This document shows, in pieces, positions 44,830 to 53,477 of a DNA stretch of 64,000 nucleotides; within the stretch, counting starts at the first letter, position 1, and each line of letters opens with the position of its first letter. Origin of the DNA: an uncultured Lachnospiraceae bacterium. Lineage in GTDB: Bacteria > Bacillota > Clostridia > Lachnospirales > Lachnospiraceae. The stretch spans positions 6,451 through 70,450 of the forward strand of contig CAJTTO010000021.1 of NCBI GenBank assembly GCA_910579275.1. The letters are read 5' to 3'. The notes under the pieces are model-generated. The model had not been told where the DNA came from. It saw only the letters and a program-made list of their open reading frames with translations, and made no database searches. Both the position numbers and the translations under genes were made by a program.

Positions 44830-45669
44830 TCACAGCACAATCACCTTATCCAGATTTCCATAGGAAGATGCCGTCGCAATCCTTGTACAGATATCCGGCA
44901 GACCTATCATCATATACTGCCGCGTGGATTCCGCGTCCGCGAAATGCTGTTCCAGAAATGCCGCCGCTATTTCGCCGACTTGTTCCCGAAATCCGCCGTT
45001 TGTTTCTTTTTCACACAAAACGCACTGCGCAGAAAGCTTCTGCAAGTCTGTCTCACTCAGCCTTTCTGTCAGCTTCCTTCCGGTAAGGACATGTCCAATT
45101 ACGTTTCCAAAGACAATCGCCGCGATGTTCTCCGGCAGTTCCGCATAATCGGCACAATAAGCCTGCAATACCTTTCTCACATAGGTTTCTCCAAACTTTG
45201 CCAGAAATCGCTGCTCCTCCGCAATACTCCTCACATACAGATCCACACGGTCAATTCCCTGATACTGCGTCAAATCCGTGAAAATCGGATAATCCAGTGT
45301 CAAAATCGCATTCTGTGGTTCAAACTGCTCGTCATAATGCTGAAAAAAGGCCGGCATTCCTTCGTCCCAGAATGCCGCCAGATAAACGTTTCCATACGCA
45401 CGGAACTCCTTTTTATGACATTCATAAAAAGAAAGCAGCTCCTCCGTCTTTCTGCGCACCAGCTGTGCTCCTGTCTTATATGCCTGCATCGCGTTCTGCT
45501 TGCAGGCCGCCATCAATGACTCCCCGCCCGTCTCCGTTTCCCGAATGCAGTACAACACCGCCTCCATCAGCTGATTTGCTTTTTCATAGGACACCGAACT
45601 GCTCTCGATTCCTGTATATTTTTTAGTGAGCATCGCCACAACAGGAAGCAACTCATTCATATCGTACAT
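44830..45669 (-). CDS. Uncharacterised protein, possibly DUF6179
   Basis: A 279-aa soluble, helix-rich protein with no signal peptide or membrane segment. Features: KYTGIESSSVSYEKANQLME near the N-terminus, many aromatic residues, and QYMMIGLPDICTRIATASS near the C-terminus. From memory it resembles a family carried as DUF6179 in Lachnospiraceae, next to a DUF6323-like gene, as here (45765-46298). Function unknown. ATG 45669 follows GGAGGATTTCA. Confidence 0.7.
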   Translation of the reverse strand: MYDMNELLPVVAMLTKKYTGIESSSVSYEKANQLMEAVLYCIRETETGGESLMAACKQNAMQAYKTGAQLVRRKTEELLSFYECHKKEFRAYGNVYLAAFWDEGMPAFFQHYDEQFEPQNAILTLDYPIFTDLTQYQGIDRVDLYVRSIAEEQRFLAKFGETYVRKVLQAYCADYAELPENIAAIVFGNVIGHVLTGRKLTERLSETDLQKLSAQCVLCEKETNGGFREQVGEIAAAFLEQHFADAESTRQYMMIGLPDICTRIATASSYGNLDKVIVL

Positions 45670-45764
45670 TGAAATCCTCCATGACGCCTTTGGCGTTTTT
45701 CTTTTTCAAATTTGCCCTTAAATACCCGCATGACCCCAAAACAGAACTCCGACTTCCACCATGC

Positions 45765-46298
45765 TTATTTCCAGCACAAATCGCGCAGCGTTTCCAGATA
45801 CAGCTCCTTGTCCCAGCGCGGAACCTCATCAAATTCCGCAAACGCTCCCCGTCCGCTTGTTTTCTGGTAACCGCGGTAGCCGGCTCTGACCGCCTGTGCA
45901 AAAATATCAAGACAAGTTCCCTCAAGATAGTCAAAGTCACCAAAACATACCGTCTCAAACTGTTCCTTCATAAAATTGAGAAGCTCCTCATCCGAAATCT
46001 CATCGAGCATCTCATTTTTATACAGGAAAAAAATTTCCTGTAGCCGAATAAGCGATTCTACGTAGTTGCTTTGACAAATAAACGTAGAATCGCAAAATTC
46101 ATAAATTATACGCGGTAAAATGCTCTCGCCAAACTCAACACGCTTCTGCTCCGTCAGTGTGCTTTTCCGCTCCTGCGCCAAAACTTCCGCATCCTGTGCG
46201 CTCAGCGTCAGTCCATACTGCTCTGTGTACTGGTTCGACTCCATTACTTTTTGTATCTGTGTCTGCTCCAAAATTGCCAGCCAGTTTGTACTATCCAT
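45765..46298 (-). CDS. Uncharacterised protein, possibly DUF6323
   Basis: A 177-aa soluble protein (NQYTEQYGLTLSAQDAEVLA, then EFCDSTFICQSNYVESLIRL and QEIFFLYKNEMLDEISDEEL). From memory it resembles the family listed as DUF6323, which sits beside DUF6179-like genes. It lies 95 bp upstream of its partner. ATG 46298 has GGAGGTAGTGT directly upstream. Nothing in the sequence reveals a catalytic site. Confidence 0.7.
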   Translation of the reverse strand: MDSTNWLAILEQTQIQKVMESNQYTEQYGLTLSAQDAEVLAQERKSTLTEQKRVEFGESILPRIIYEFCDSTFICQSNYVESLIRLQEIFFLYKNEMLDEISDEELLNFMKEQFETVCFGDFDYLEGTCLDIFAQAVRAGYRGYQKTSGRGAFAEFDEVPRWDKELYLETLRDLCWK

Positions 46299-46504
46299 AC
46301 ACTACCTCCACTGTTTACCAAAATACACCCGAATATTCTTTGCGTCCGATTAAAATTTATACTGACACAAAAGAATTTTCGATTAACCACTTTGTTTCAA
46401 GCTTACTCCAATACAGGTTTTTAGTATATTCCATAAAACAGCGCATTTCCAGTCTTTCATTTCTGTAATTTTTGTGGTATAATTAGTACAAAGAAAAGAA
46501 TCAA

Positions 46505-47041
46505 TCACTTACAATTTTTCCGGTGCGCCTTAAGCTTTTTTAACGCCCATGCATAATGGCTCGATGTATTACTCACAAAATAAGATCCGAGCGCACTGTT
46601 TCCCACCCAATCAAAGGCTCCCTTCGAAAACAACTCCTCATTTGTAAAACGCTCCGCCAACTGCATTATATCCCAATGGGACCGTTCCAGCATCTCCCTT
46701 GCCTCCTCAAGCGTCGTGTTCTGATGCTTTTTCCAGAAAAACACATTCATTTGTCCGTAATTTTTCCAATTATAGGGCTTTGGCAGAAACGGTTTCAACT
46801 CTCCTTTCTGATTTGAAGGTACCCAGTCCAGTGTCAGGTTATGCCACTCATACAGATGAATCAGCACATCGCGCAGATTCTTGTCTCGCTGCCAATGCGC
46901 CTCCTTCTTCTTCTCATCACCCGAAAAGTCAAAGGGTGTTGACAACTCCTGTTCCGTCATCGAATCAATAAATGTCATCAAGCTTTCATAGCCGCTGTTT
47001 GCAGCCTCAATCAAATCTGATTTTGTTGTCGGTCTTGCCAT
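46505..47041 (-). CDS. ClbS/DfsB-family four-helix protein
   Basis: About 178 aa starting MARPTTKSDLIEAANSGYES. It has the ClbS/DfsB (DUF1706) pattern, a DinB-like four-helix bundle: WQRDKNLRDVLIHLYEWHNL, WVPSNQKGELKPFLPKPYNW and a C-terminal SNTSSHYAWALKKLKAHRK. E. coli ClbS protects from colibactin; most homologues in gut Firmicutes have no known substrate. ATG 47041 follows AAGGAG; a TTG at 47062 is an unlikely alternative. Confidence 0.85.
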   Translation of the reverse strand: MARPTTKSDLIEAANSGYESLMTFIDSMTEQELSTPFDFSGDEKKKEAHWQRDKNLRDVLIHLYEWHNLTLDWVPSNQKGELKPFLPKPYNWKNYGQMNVFFWKKHQNTTLEEAREMLERSHWDIMQLAERFTNEELFSKGAFDWVGNSALGSYFVSNTSSHYAWALKKLKAHRKNCK

Positions 47042-47206
47042 TGTTTCATTCTCCTTTTTCAAACATGCTCTAATATATATTGTTCTTACTGTATAGCTAC
47101 ATTATATCAGACTAAATATGACAACTGCATGTCAGATTAAAAAACCGCCCTGCACTTTTTTAATGCAGAACCGTTTTGTCTTTTCATCCTTCTGACTGGA
47201 AAAGAA

Positions 47207-47236
47207 AGGGAAACACCCACAAAGGAGTGTCTCCCT
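47207..47236 (-). terminator. Terminator of pnp
   Basis: AGGGAAACAC (47207-47216) pairs with GTGTCTCCCT (47227-47236) with one non-Watson-Crick pair, followed on the minus strand by TTTCTTTTCC, 21 bp after the pnp stop. Confidence 0.75.
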
Positions 47237-47257
47237 AATATTAATTCCATTATTTCA

Positions 47258-49384
47258 TTACTGCTGCGCTACATCCTTCATGGAGAAGCTGATGCGTCCC
47301 ATCTTGTCCCTTCCGAGACATACAACCGTAACGACATCGCCAAGTGTCAGAACATCCTCAACATGGTTGATTCGCTCTTTTGCAATCTTGGAAATGTGAA
47401 CCATGCCCTCTTTTCCGGGTGCAAACTCAATGAAAGCGCCAAACTCCTTAATGCTGACTACCTTACCTTTGAATACCTGACCTGCCTCAAAATCCGTTGT
47501 GATAATCTTAATCATTTCACACGCCTTGTCCATCATTGCCTGATCCGTACCGCAGATGCTCACAAAGCCATCATCTGAAATATCAATTTTCACGCCGGTC
47601 TGCTCAATAATCGTGTTGATGGTCTTGCCTCTCTGACCAACCACGTCACCAATCTTGTCCGGGTCAATTTTTGTCTGAATAATCTTAGGTGCAAACTCGC
47701 CAACAGACGGTCTCGGCTGGCTGATACACGGAATCATAATCTCGTTCAGAATATACATTCTGGCATCCTTTGTCTTGGCAATTGCCTCCTCGACAATCGG
47801 TCTGGTCAGACCATGAATCTTGATATCCATTTGAATTGCCGTAATACCGTCTTTTGTACCGGCAACCTTAAAGTCCATATCGCCAAAGAAATCCTCAAGT
47901 CCCTGAATATCTGTCAGTACAATGTAATCGTCATCTGTCTCACCTGTCACCAATCCGCAGGAGATACCTGCTACCGGCTTTCTGATTGGTACACCTGCCG
48001 CCATCAGCGACATGGTTGATGCACAGATAGAACCCTGTGATGTAGAACCGTTTGACTCGAACGTCTCTGACACAGTACGGATAGCATACGGGAACTCCTC
48101 CTCCGATGGAATCACTGGTACAAGCGCCTTTTCTGCCAAGGCACCATGTCCGATTTCACGTCTTCCGGGTCCTCTTGACGGCTTGGTCTCTCCTACCGAG
48201 TACGATGGGAAATTATAATGATGCATATATCGTTTCGCAGTCTCATTCTCGTCAAGACCGTCAATCTTCTGAACCTCCGACAGCGGAGCCAGTGTCGTCA
48301 CGGTACAAATCTGTGTCTGTCCGCGTGTAAACATTGCGGAACCATGTACGCGCGGAATAATATCTATCTCAGCCCCAAGCGGACGAATCTGGGTAACCTT
48401 ACGACCGTCAGGACGCTTCTGGTCTTTCAATATCATCTTGCGGACTGTCTTTTTCTGATACTGATAAATTGCCTCACCCAAAATAGCAAGCCATTCCTCG
48501 TTCTCTGCAAACGCCTCCTCGAGCTTTTCGGTAATCTTACGGATATTTTCTTCCCTTACCTGCTTTTCGTCCGTAAAGACAGCACCTTCCATCTCCTCGG
48601 GCGGAACAATCTCCTTAATCTTCGCAAACATCTCCTCGGGAATCGCACAGCTTGTATACGAATGCTTTTCCTTTCCGACTTCTGCCACAATCTGATTGAT
48701 AAACGCAATGATAGTCTGGTTAATCTCATGACACTTGTAAATCGCCTCAATCATCTTGTCCTCCGGCACTTCATTTGCGCCGGCTTCTATCATAATCACC
48801 TTCTGGCTTGTAGATGCCACCGTGAGCTGTAAATCACCGTTTTTCCACTGCTCCTGATTCGGGTTTACCACAAACGCGCCGTCGACAAGTCCCATCTGTG
48901 TCGTTGCACACGGACCGTCAAACGGAATATCGGATATCGATGTGACAATCGCAGAGCCAAGCATCGCAACCAGCTCCGGACGGCATTCCGGATCGACGCT
49001 CATAACCATGTTGTTCAAGGTTACGTCATTTCTATAATCCTTTGGAAACAGCGGACGCATCGGTCTGTCGATAACGCGGCTTGTCAGAATCGCATTCTCA
49101 CTCGCCTTGCCCTCTCTCTTGTTAAAACCGCCCGGAATCTTTCCTACAGAATATAATTTCTCCTCATACTCCACGGAAAGCGGGAAGAAATCAATCCCAT
49201 CCCTTGGTTTTTCTGATGCAGTGGCAGTACAAAGTACTGTCGTGTCTCCATAATGCATGAGCGCTGCACCGTTTGCCTGTGCTGCCACTCTGCCGATGTC
49301 AATTGTCAATGTACGTCCTGCAAGTTCCATACTGTACTTTTTGTAAGACTTGTCTTTCTTTTCACTGAATGTCATGTATTCCAT
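47258..49384 (-). CDS. pnp: Polyribonucleotide nucleotidyltransferase (PNPase)
   Basis: A 708-aa PNPase with two RNase PH domains (second with GRREIGHGALAEKALVPVIP and SNGSTSQGSICASTMSLMAA), a KH domain (DKIGDVVGQRGKTINTIIEQ) and a C-terminal S1 domain (VFKGKVVSIKEFGAFIEFAP). It degrades RNA 3' to 5' in the cytoplasm. AAGGAG precedes the ATG at 49384. It lies after rpsO, as in most bacteria, with a hairpin between. Confidence 0.97.
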   Translation of the reverse strand: MEYMTFSEKKDKSYKKYSMELAGRTLTIDIGRVAAQANGAALMHYGDTTVLCTATASEKPRDGIDFFPLSVEYEEKLYSVGKIPGGFNKREGKASENAILTSRVIDRPMRPLFPKDYRNDVTLNNMVMSVDPECRPELVAMLGSAIVTSISDIPFDGPCATTQMGLVDGAFVVNPNQEQWKNGDLQLTVASTSQKVIMIEAGANEVPEDKMIEAIYKCHEINQTIIAFINQIVAEVGKEKHSYTSCAIPEEMFAKIKEIVPPEEMEGAVFTDEKQVREENIRKITEKLEEAFAENEEWLAILGEAIYQYQKKTVRKMILKDQKRPDGRKVTQIRPLGAEIDIIPRVHGSAMFTRGQTQICTVTTLAPLSEVQKIDGLDENETAKRYMHHYNFPSYSVGETKPSRGPGRREIGHGALAEKALVPVIPSEEEFPYAIRTVSETFESNGSTSQGSICASTMSLMAAGVPIRKPVAGISCGLVTGETDDDYIVLTDIQGLEDFFGDMDFKVAGTKDGITAIQMDIKIHGLTRPIVEEAIAKTKDARMYILNEIMIPCISQPRPSVGEFAPKIIQTKIDPDKIGDVVGQRGKTINTIIEQTGVKIDISDDGFVSICGTDQAMMDKACEMIKIITTDFEAGQVFKGKVVSIKEFGAFIEFAPGKEGMVHISKIAKERINHVEDVLTLGDVVTVVCLGRDKMGRISFSMKDVAQQ

Positions 49385-49592
49385 ACAATTCTCCTTTACA
49401 TTGTTATAATATTACCGAATTCCCATACACACTGCCGATACTGAACAGGAAATGCCGAAACTACTGAAAAAATCACGAAAACATGTCATCCCGTAAGCTT
49501 TTCAGCGGTCTCGAACCAGACCCAGTCCAACATCAAAACACATGCTGCAGAAAATGCCATTAATACTCCCTGCATTTGTAAAAAGTACATAA

Positions 49593-49614
49593 AGGAGCGG
49601 ACTTTTCCGCTCCT
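49593..49614 (-). terminator. Hairpin between rpsO and pnp
   Basis: AGGAGCGGA (49593-49601) pairs with TCCGCTCCT (49606-49614), a perfect 9-bp stem with a CTTT loop, 23 bp after the rpsO stop. The minus-strand tail is only moderately T-rich, so partial readthrough into pnp is likely. Confidence 0.8.
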
Positions 49615-49637
49615 CCAAATGCATAAGTATTCAAAAA

Positions 49638-49904
49638 TTACTTTCTGATACCAAGCTTCTCAATAAGAGCACGATACCCTTCGATGTCAGTCCCCTTTAA
49701 GTAGTCAAGTAATCCACGTCTCTGACCAACCATCTTCAAAAGACCACGTCTTGAATGATGATCTTTCTGATTGCTCTTTAAATGCTCAGTTAACTCCTGA
49801 ATTCTCGCTGTCAAAATTGCAATCTGAACTTCCGGTGAACCTGTATCTCCCGGCTTTCTTCCGTACTCAGCAATAATTGCCTGCTTTTTTTCCTTAGAAA
49901 TCAT
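49638..49904 (-). CDS. rpsO: Ribosomal protein S15
   Basis: An 88-aa S15, standard length, starting MISKEKKQAIIAEYGRKPGD and containing TGSPEVQIAILTARIQELTE, LKSNQKDHHSRRGLLKMVGQ and RRGLLDYLKG. It binds the 16S rRNA central domain early in 30S assembly. ATG 49904 follows TGGAGGATTTTACA; the upstream in-frame extension falls in the structured leader and is rejected. Confidence 0.97.
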   Translation of the reverse strand: MISKEKKQAIIAEYGRKPGDTGSPEVQIAILTARIQELTEHLKSNQKDHHSRRGLLKMVGQRRGLLDYLKGTDIEGYRALIEKLGIRK

Positions 49905-49943
49905 TGTAAAATCCTCCATTTTATTCAATCTGTAAACCACTGC

Positions 49944-49981
49944 ATACCAAGTCTGGGTCGGAGCGTCCCGACACTGGGTAT
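49944..49981 (-). promoter_or_regulatory. Structured rpsO leader, candidate S15 autoregulation site
   Basis: In the mRNA, an outer helix ATACC/GGTAT (49977-49981 with 49944-49948) encloses a hairpin GTCGG/CCGAC (49968-49972 with 49957-49961) flanked by CCAGT and CCAGACT strands. It lies 40 bases upstream of the rpsO start. Bacterial rpsO leaders often carry an S15-binding fold; this one has suitable position and structure but was not matched to a model. Confidence 0.5.
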
Positions 49982-50073
49982 CAGTTATTGTCCGCATGTG
50001 CCGTAATCACAACACACTCAAACAGTATATCACACACCCCGCGAATATGCAACACAATTTTCATTGAATTATA

Positions 50074-50137
50074 CAAGACATCACGGACTTTGCAGTAAAT
50101 GCAAAGTCCTGGGCTGAACTGTTACCAAGACATCACG
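50074..50137. repeat. Partial dispersed-repeat copy flanked by 12-bp direct repeats
   Basis: GGACTTTGCA (50085-50094) pairs with TGCAAAGTCC (50100-50109), followed by TGGGCTGAACTGTTAC to 50125. This matches one end of the element at 54621-54776. CAAGACATCACG flanks it at 50074-50085 and 50126-50137. The right copy contains the last codon and stop of the NlpC/P60 gene. The hairpin probably also serves as that gene's terminator. Confidence 0.75.
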
Positions 50138-51362
50138 TTGATAAATATCTTCTGATGCATGCAGGTGTACGATAGTTCCATGTTGAAATCTTAATTCCTG
50201 TCTTCGGACTTGACGCATGGATTACCTGACCATTTCCTATGTAAATTGCTACATGGTTGATGTTTCCGTTCTTCGCATAAAATACCAAATCACCCGGCTG
50301 CGCGGAACCATACTCAATCTTCGTTCCCAGCTGCGCCTGTGAAGCTGCATGATGCGGCAGGCTGACACCGTATTTCTTATAAATGCTCATCGTAAAACCG
50401 GAACAGTCCGCACCGTTTGTCAGGCTTGTCCCACCCCAGACATAAGGGTTGCCGACAAACTGTTTCGCATACTGCACCAAGTCAACGCGCACATTTGACA
50501 CACCCTGTCCATACAAAAGCTCTGTCAATGTCACCGCCTTCTCAAGCCGTTCCTCCACGTCCACATACTCACCGGAAACATACGCTTCCTCATCATCGAG
50601 CAAAAACTTAATCCAGCCATTCTCCATGACTTCCACCACCTCAAGTTCTTCCTCCTGAGGTATCAGCGTAATTACAACGGAATCCGTATTCGGCTCTTCC
50701 CTTACCTTAAGCGTTTCTGTATTGACAATTGCAATCATGGAGGCGACTTCGCGGCCTCTGGCTATCGCCGCATCCCCAAGGTACAAAAATTCCGTGCTGC
50801 AGTAACCGTCTAACTTTCCTGACTTGATATGCGCCCATCCGTTCTCGTCAACGTCAAGGACTTCGCAGGCGGCATCCTTAGGCAGCTTGCCGATTAATTT
50901 GCCCGTCTCACTCGGCTCCTGTCTGATGTTCAGATGATTGTCCACATGGGCAATACCAAGGTTTGTATATCCCCAGTATGTTTCAGGTGTATTCTCCGCT
51001 GCATCCTCAGGCTCATTTCCATCCATTGACAGTGCAGCCAAGCCCGTCTCCTCTGTCATGGTCTCTGTCTCTTTTTCTATACTTCTTACAGCCATTCTGT
51101 TCTGTTCAATGTCCTCTGCCACATTGTCAAACACTTCGCCCACGCCTGCAGACAATTCTGTATCTTCTGTACTTTCTTCCTCCGAACTGTTCTCGCTGCC
51201 GCTTCCCAATATGTCGTCAAAAGAAAGAACTTCTATTTCCTCCGTCTGCTTTCTCTGGTCTGCATTTCTCGTGTTCGCATATGCGCCGCTCTCAAACAAT
51301 ATTACCGCAAGTCCTACTCCTGCAATCACTCCTGTATACTTCAATCTGTTTATCTTTTTCAT
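50133..51362 (-). CDS. Secreted SH3-NlpC/P60 cell-wall hydrolase
   Basis: About 409 aa. An N-terminal export segment (YTGVIAGVGLAVILFESGAY) is followed by an acidic Glu/Ser-rich stretch, two bacterial SH3 domains (YWGYTNLGIAHVDNHLNIRQ, then VNTETLKVREEPNTDSVVIT) and a C-terminal NlpC/P60 domain with catalytic Cys in NGADCSGFTMSIYKKYG and His in NHVAIYIGNG. It should cut peptide stems of peptidoglycan outside the membrane. ATG 51362 (MKKINRLKYTG) is preferred to a TTG at 51392. Its promoter carries a WalR-like array. Confidence 0.92.
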   Translation of the reverse strand: MKKINRLKYTGVIAGVGLAVILFESGAYANTRNADQRKQTEEIEVLSFDDILGSGSENSSEEESTEDTELSAGVGEVFDNVAEDIEQNRMAVRSIEKETETMTEETGLAALSMDGNEPEDAAENTPETYWGYTNLGIAHVDNHLNIRQEPSETGKLIGKLPKDAACEVLDVDENGWAHIKSGKLDGYCSTEFLYLGDAAIARGREVASMIAIVNTETLKVREEPNTDSVVITLIPQEEELEVVEVMENGWIKFLLDDEEAYVSGEYVDVEERLEKAVTLTELLYGQGVSNVRVDLVQYAKQFVGNPYVWGGTSLTNGADCSGFTMSIYKKYGVSLPHHAASQAQLGTKIEYGSAQPGDLVFYAKNGNINHVAIYIGNGQVIHASSPKTGIKISTWNYRTPACIRRYLST

Positions 51363-51411
51363 TCTTCTAATCCATTTCCTCTTTCGCTGCAAACATTTGA
51401 AAAAGCAATCT

Positions 51412-51438
51412 GCAGTTCAGCCTTTGGCTTCCCGTCAC
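51412..51438. repeat. Possible degenerate repeat end upstream of the NlpC/P60 gene
   Basis: GCAGTTCAGCCTTTGGCTTC and CCGTCAC resemble ACAGTTCAGCCTTCGGCTTCCTGTTAT, the other end of the 54621-54776 element, at about 21 of 27 positions. With the copy at 50074-50137 it brackets the gene. Confidence 0.4.
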
Positions 51439-51487
51439 AAAAACAATCCACACATGCATTTTCTATTTACAGTCTTGTCTTGAAATA

Positions 51488-51515
51488 GTTACAAATATGT
51501 TACAAATAAATTACA
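51488..51515. promoter_or_regulatory. Triple WalR-like box at the NlpC/P60 promoter
   Basis: Minus strand: TGTAAT-N5-TGTAAC-N5-TGTAAC (51510-51515, 51499-51504, 51488-51493). Each hexamer fits the WalR (YycF) half-site TGTWAH and both spacings are the required five. It begins five bases after the -10, a position that in B. subtilis goes with repression. Confidence 0.6.
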
Positions 51516-51520
51516 GACTT

Positions 51521-51549
51521 AATATACCATCCCTTCAACCGTATGTCAA
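51521..51549 (-). promoter_or_regulatory. Consensus sigma-A promoter of the NlpC/P60 gene
   Basis: Minus strand: perfect TTGACA (51544-51549), 17-bp spacer, TATATT (51521-51526). It gives a leader of about 150 bases. Confidence 0.8.
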
Positions 51550-51573
51550 TAAAATCTTCCTGCTTAAATTTTT

Positions 51574-52527
51574 CTAAAATCTTCCACCATGAAAATATCT
51601 TCCTTCTGCAATGTCAGCCGCCATCTGCGCTTTTAATGATTCAATACCGTCAAAACACATCTCTGCCCTTTTATGTTTTAGCAAATAAACCTCCATATCA
51701 TTGCCATACACATCCTGGTTAAAATCGTAAATATATGTCTCCACCCCCATTACCGAACGATTGTCCACAGTCGGCTTTGTTCCAATATTCGTAATCGCAG
51801 GCAGTCTGACACCATCATATGGCATATTTCCTTCCTCACTGTGAAGATAAATATAGGAATAGTACACACCCTTTGGCGGAAGCAGTTTTTCTTCGGGCGG
51901 GACAAGATTTACCGTAGGCATCCCGATTGTGCGTCCAAGTTTCTTGCCATGTATGATTTTTCCGCCAATATGGTAGGGCGTACCCAGCAGCTTTGTGACG
52001 CGTTCCATATTCCCTTTCTCAACTTCTTCGCGCACATATGTAGAACTAACCTCCCTGCCTTCATACTGCACCTTGTCTATCAGCAAAACGCGATAACCAT
52101 ACTCCAAAGCCTTTTCCTGAAGCAGCCTGTAATCACCCGAGCCATGTTTTCCATAGGAAACATCCTCTCCGGCAACCACACATTTTGCATGAATCCTGTT
52201 CACCAGAACTTCCTTGATATAAGTTTCAGGCTCCATATCCGCAACATTCTGATGAAATGGGTATTCTATCAGATAATCCACACCCGCTGCTTTAAAAATG
52301 CGGCGTTTCTCCTCCAGAGTAGATAACTCGCGCACTGTTTTCCCACTAAAAAATGCCGCAGGAGACGGCACAAATGTAAAAATCACCGATTTCAGCCCTT
52401 TCTCCTGCTGCTGCCTTAAGTTTGCCAAAAGCTTCTGATGTCCCCTGTGAAAACCGTCAAATTTCCCGATTGCCACAGCCGTTTCCGCATCAATATTAAA
52501 TTCTGTCGTATTCTCTATAATTTTCAT
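51574..52527 (-). CDS. ribF: Bifunctional riboflavin kinase/FAD synthetase
   Basis: A 317-aa RibF. The N-terminal FAD synthetase has the nucleotidyl-transfer motif AIGKFDGFHRGHQKLLANLR and SSTYVREEVEKGN; the C-terminal riboflavin kinase has GKKLGRTIGMPTVNL and a C-terminal helix pattern. It converts riboflavin to FMN and FAD. It follows truB by six bases, the common truB-ribF pairing. No FMN riboswitch was seen. Confidence 0.95.
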   Translation of the reverse strand: MKIIENTTEFNIDAETAVAIGKFDGFHRGHQKLLANLRQQQEKGLKSVIFTFVPSPAAFFSGKTVRELSTLEEKRRIFKAAGVDYLIEYPFHQNVADMEPETYIKEVLVNRIHAKCVVAGEDVSYGKHGSGDYRLLQEKALEYGYRVLLIDKVQYEGREVSSTYVREEVEKGNMERVTKLLGTPYHIGGKIIHGKKLGRTIGMPTVNLVPPEEKLLPPKGVYYSYIYLHSEEGNMPYDGVRLPAITNIGTKPTVDNRSVMGVETYIYDFNQDVYGNDMEVYLLKHKRAEMCFDGIESLKAQMAADIAEGRYFHGGRF

Positions 52528-52533
52528 TGTGTT

Positions 52534-53472
52534 CTATCCCAAAAACATTTTAAAGGGTTTAAACATTCCCTCATTTTTGACAAATGTGTAAACTGCTTTA
52601 AACGCGCGGCTGCCATCATACACCCGAATCATATCGCCATCCTGAAAAACCGTATGGTGTGCAAAGTCAAGCTGATCCGGACACAGTTTATTTCCGTTCA
52701 AAAGCGCATTTTCTCCCTTACGATTTACTACTGCACTTTCGTATTCCATAAAAACACTGTCCGGCGGCATTACATAGCTTTCATATGTGTTCAACCGCAT
52801 CAGTTCTTCAACTGTCGAAAGCCGGATTGCATCTTCTATCCGAAAGTTCCCTACCCTTGTGCGTTTCAGCGCAGCCATGGCTGCACCACAGCCGAGCCTG
52901 CTGCCGATATCGGCACACAGGGTTCTGATATATGTTCCTTTTGAGCATCCGACCAGAAATCTTACCTCCGGCAGATTGATATCCAGAATCCGGATAAACG
53001 CAATGTCAACATGCCGCGGCTGTCTCTCCACTTCCCTGCCCTCTCTCGCAAGCTCATAAAGTTTCTTTCCATTGACTTTCAAAGCCGAATACATGGGCGG
53101 AATCTGATCATATCCGCCCACAAATCCCATGATGACTTGCTCCACGGCAGACGCATCCGCATCAACGGGTGACTGTGCAACGACTGCACCGCTCATATCC
53201 TGCGTATCGGTCGTCACGCCCAGTCTCATAACGGCTTCATACTCCTTGCTTTTGTCTGTCAATAAATCACATAATTTCGTAGCACTCCCAAAGCACACTG
53301 GCAGAACGCCCACGGCATCCGGATCCAGTGTGCCTGTATGGCCAATTTTTTTCTGTTTTACGATTCCGCGAAGCTTTGCCACGACATCATGCGATGTGTA
53401 ACCCGCTTCCTTATAAATATTCATAATTCCGTTTATCAAGACTCCACCGCCATTACTCTTATCCTCAGACAT
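52534..53472 (-). CDS. truB: tRNA pseudouridine-55 synthase TruB
   Basis: A 312-aa TruB with GIMNIYKEAGYTSHDVVAKL, the catalytic Asp in HTGTLDPDAVGVLPVCFG and the KLYELAREG and GTYIRTLCADIG motifs. It makes pseudouridine at position 55 of tRNA. Start ATG 53472 lies eight bases after GGAG; a GTG at 53481 overlapping nrnA is the alternative. Confidence 0.95.
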   Translation of the reverse strand: MSEDKSNGGGVLINGIMNIYKEAGYTSHDVVAKLRGIVKQKKIGHTGTLDPDAVGVLPVCFGSATKLCDLLTDKSKEYEAVMRLGVTTDTQDMSGAVVAQSPVDADASAVEQVIMGFVGGYDQIPPMYSALKVNGKKLYELAREGREVERQPRHVDIAFIRILDINLPEVRFLVGCSKGTYIRTLCADIGSRLGCGAAMAALKRTRVGNFRIEDAIRLSTVEELMRLNTYESYVMPPDSVFMEYESAVVNRKGENALLNGNKLCPDQLDFAHHTVFQDGDMIRVYDGSRAFKAVYTFVKNEGMFKPFKMFLG

Positions 53473-53477
53473 TCTCC

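Noticed and set aside
45653..45958. Minus-strand 101-aa ORF
   Set aside because: Mostly overlaps the 45765-46298 gene in another frame and has no motif.
46455..46483. Plus-strand promoter-like TTTCAT-N17-TATAAT with upstream TGG
   Set aside because: No plus-strand gene or RNA structure follows; taken as chance in AT-rich DNA.
50000..50070. FMN or other riboswitch near ribF or the NlpC/P60 gene
   Set aside because: No conserved riboswitch core was found in the upstream regions of either gene.
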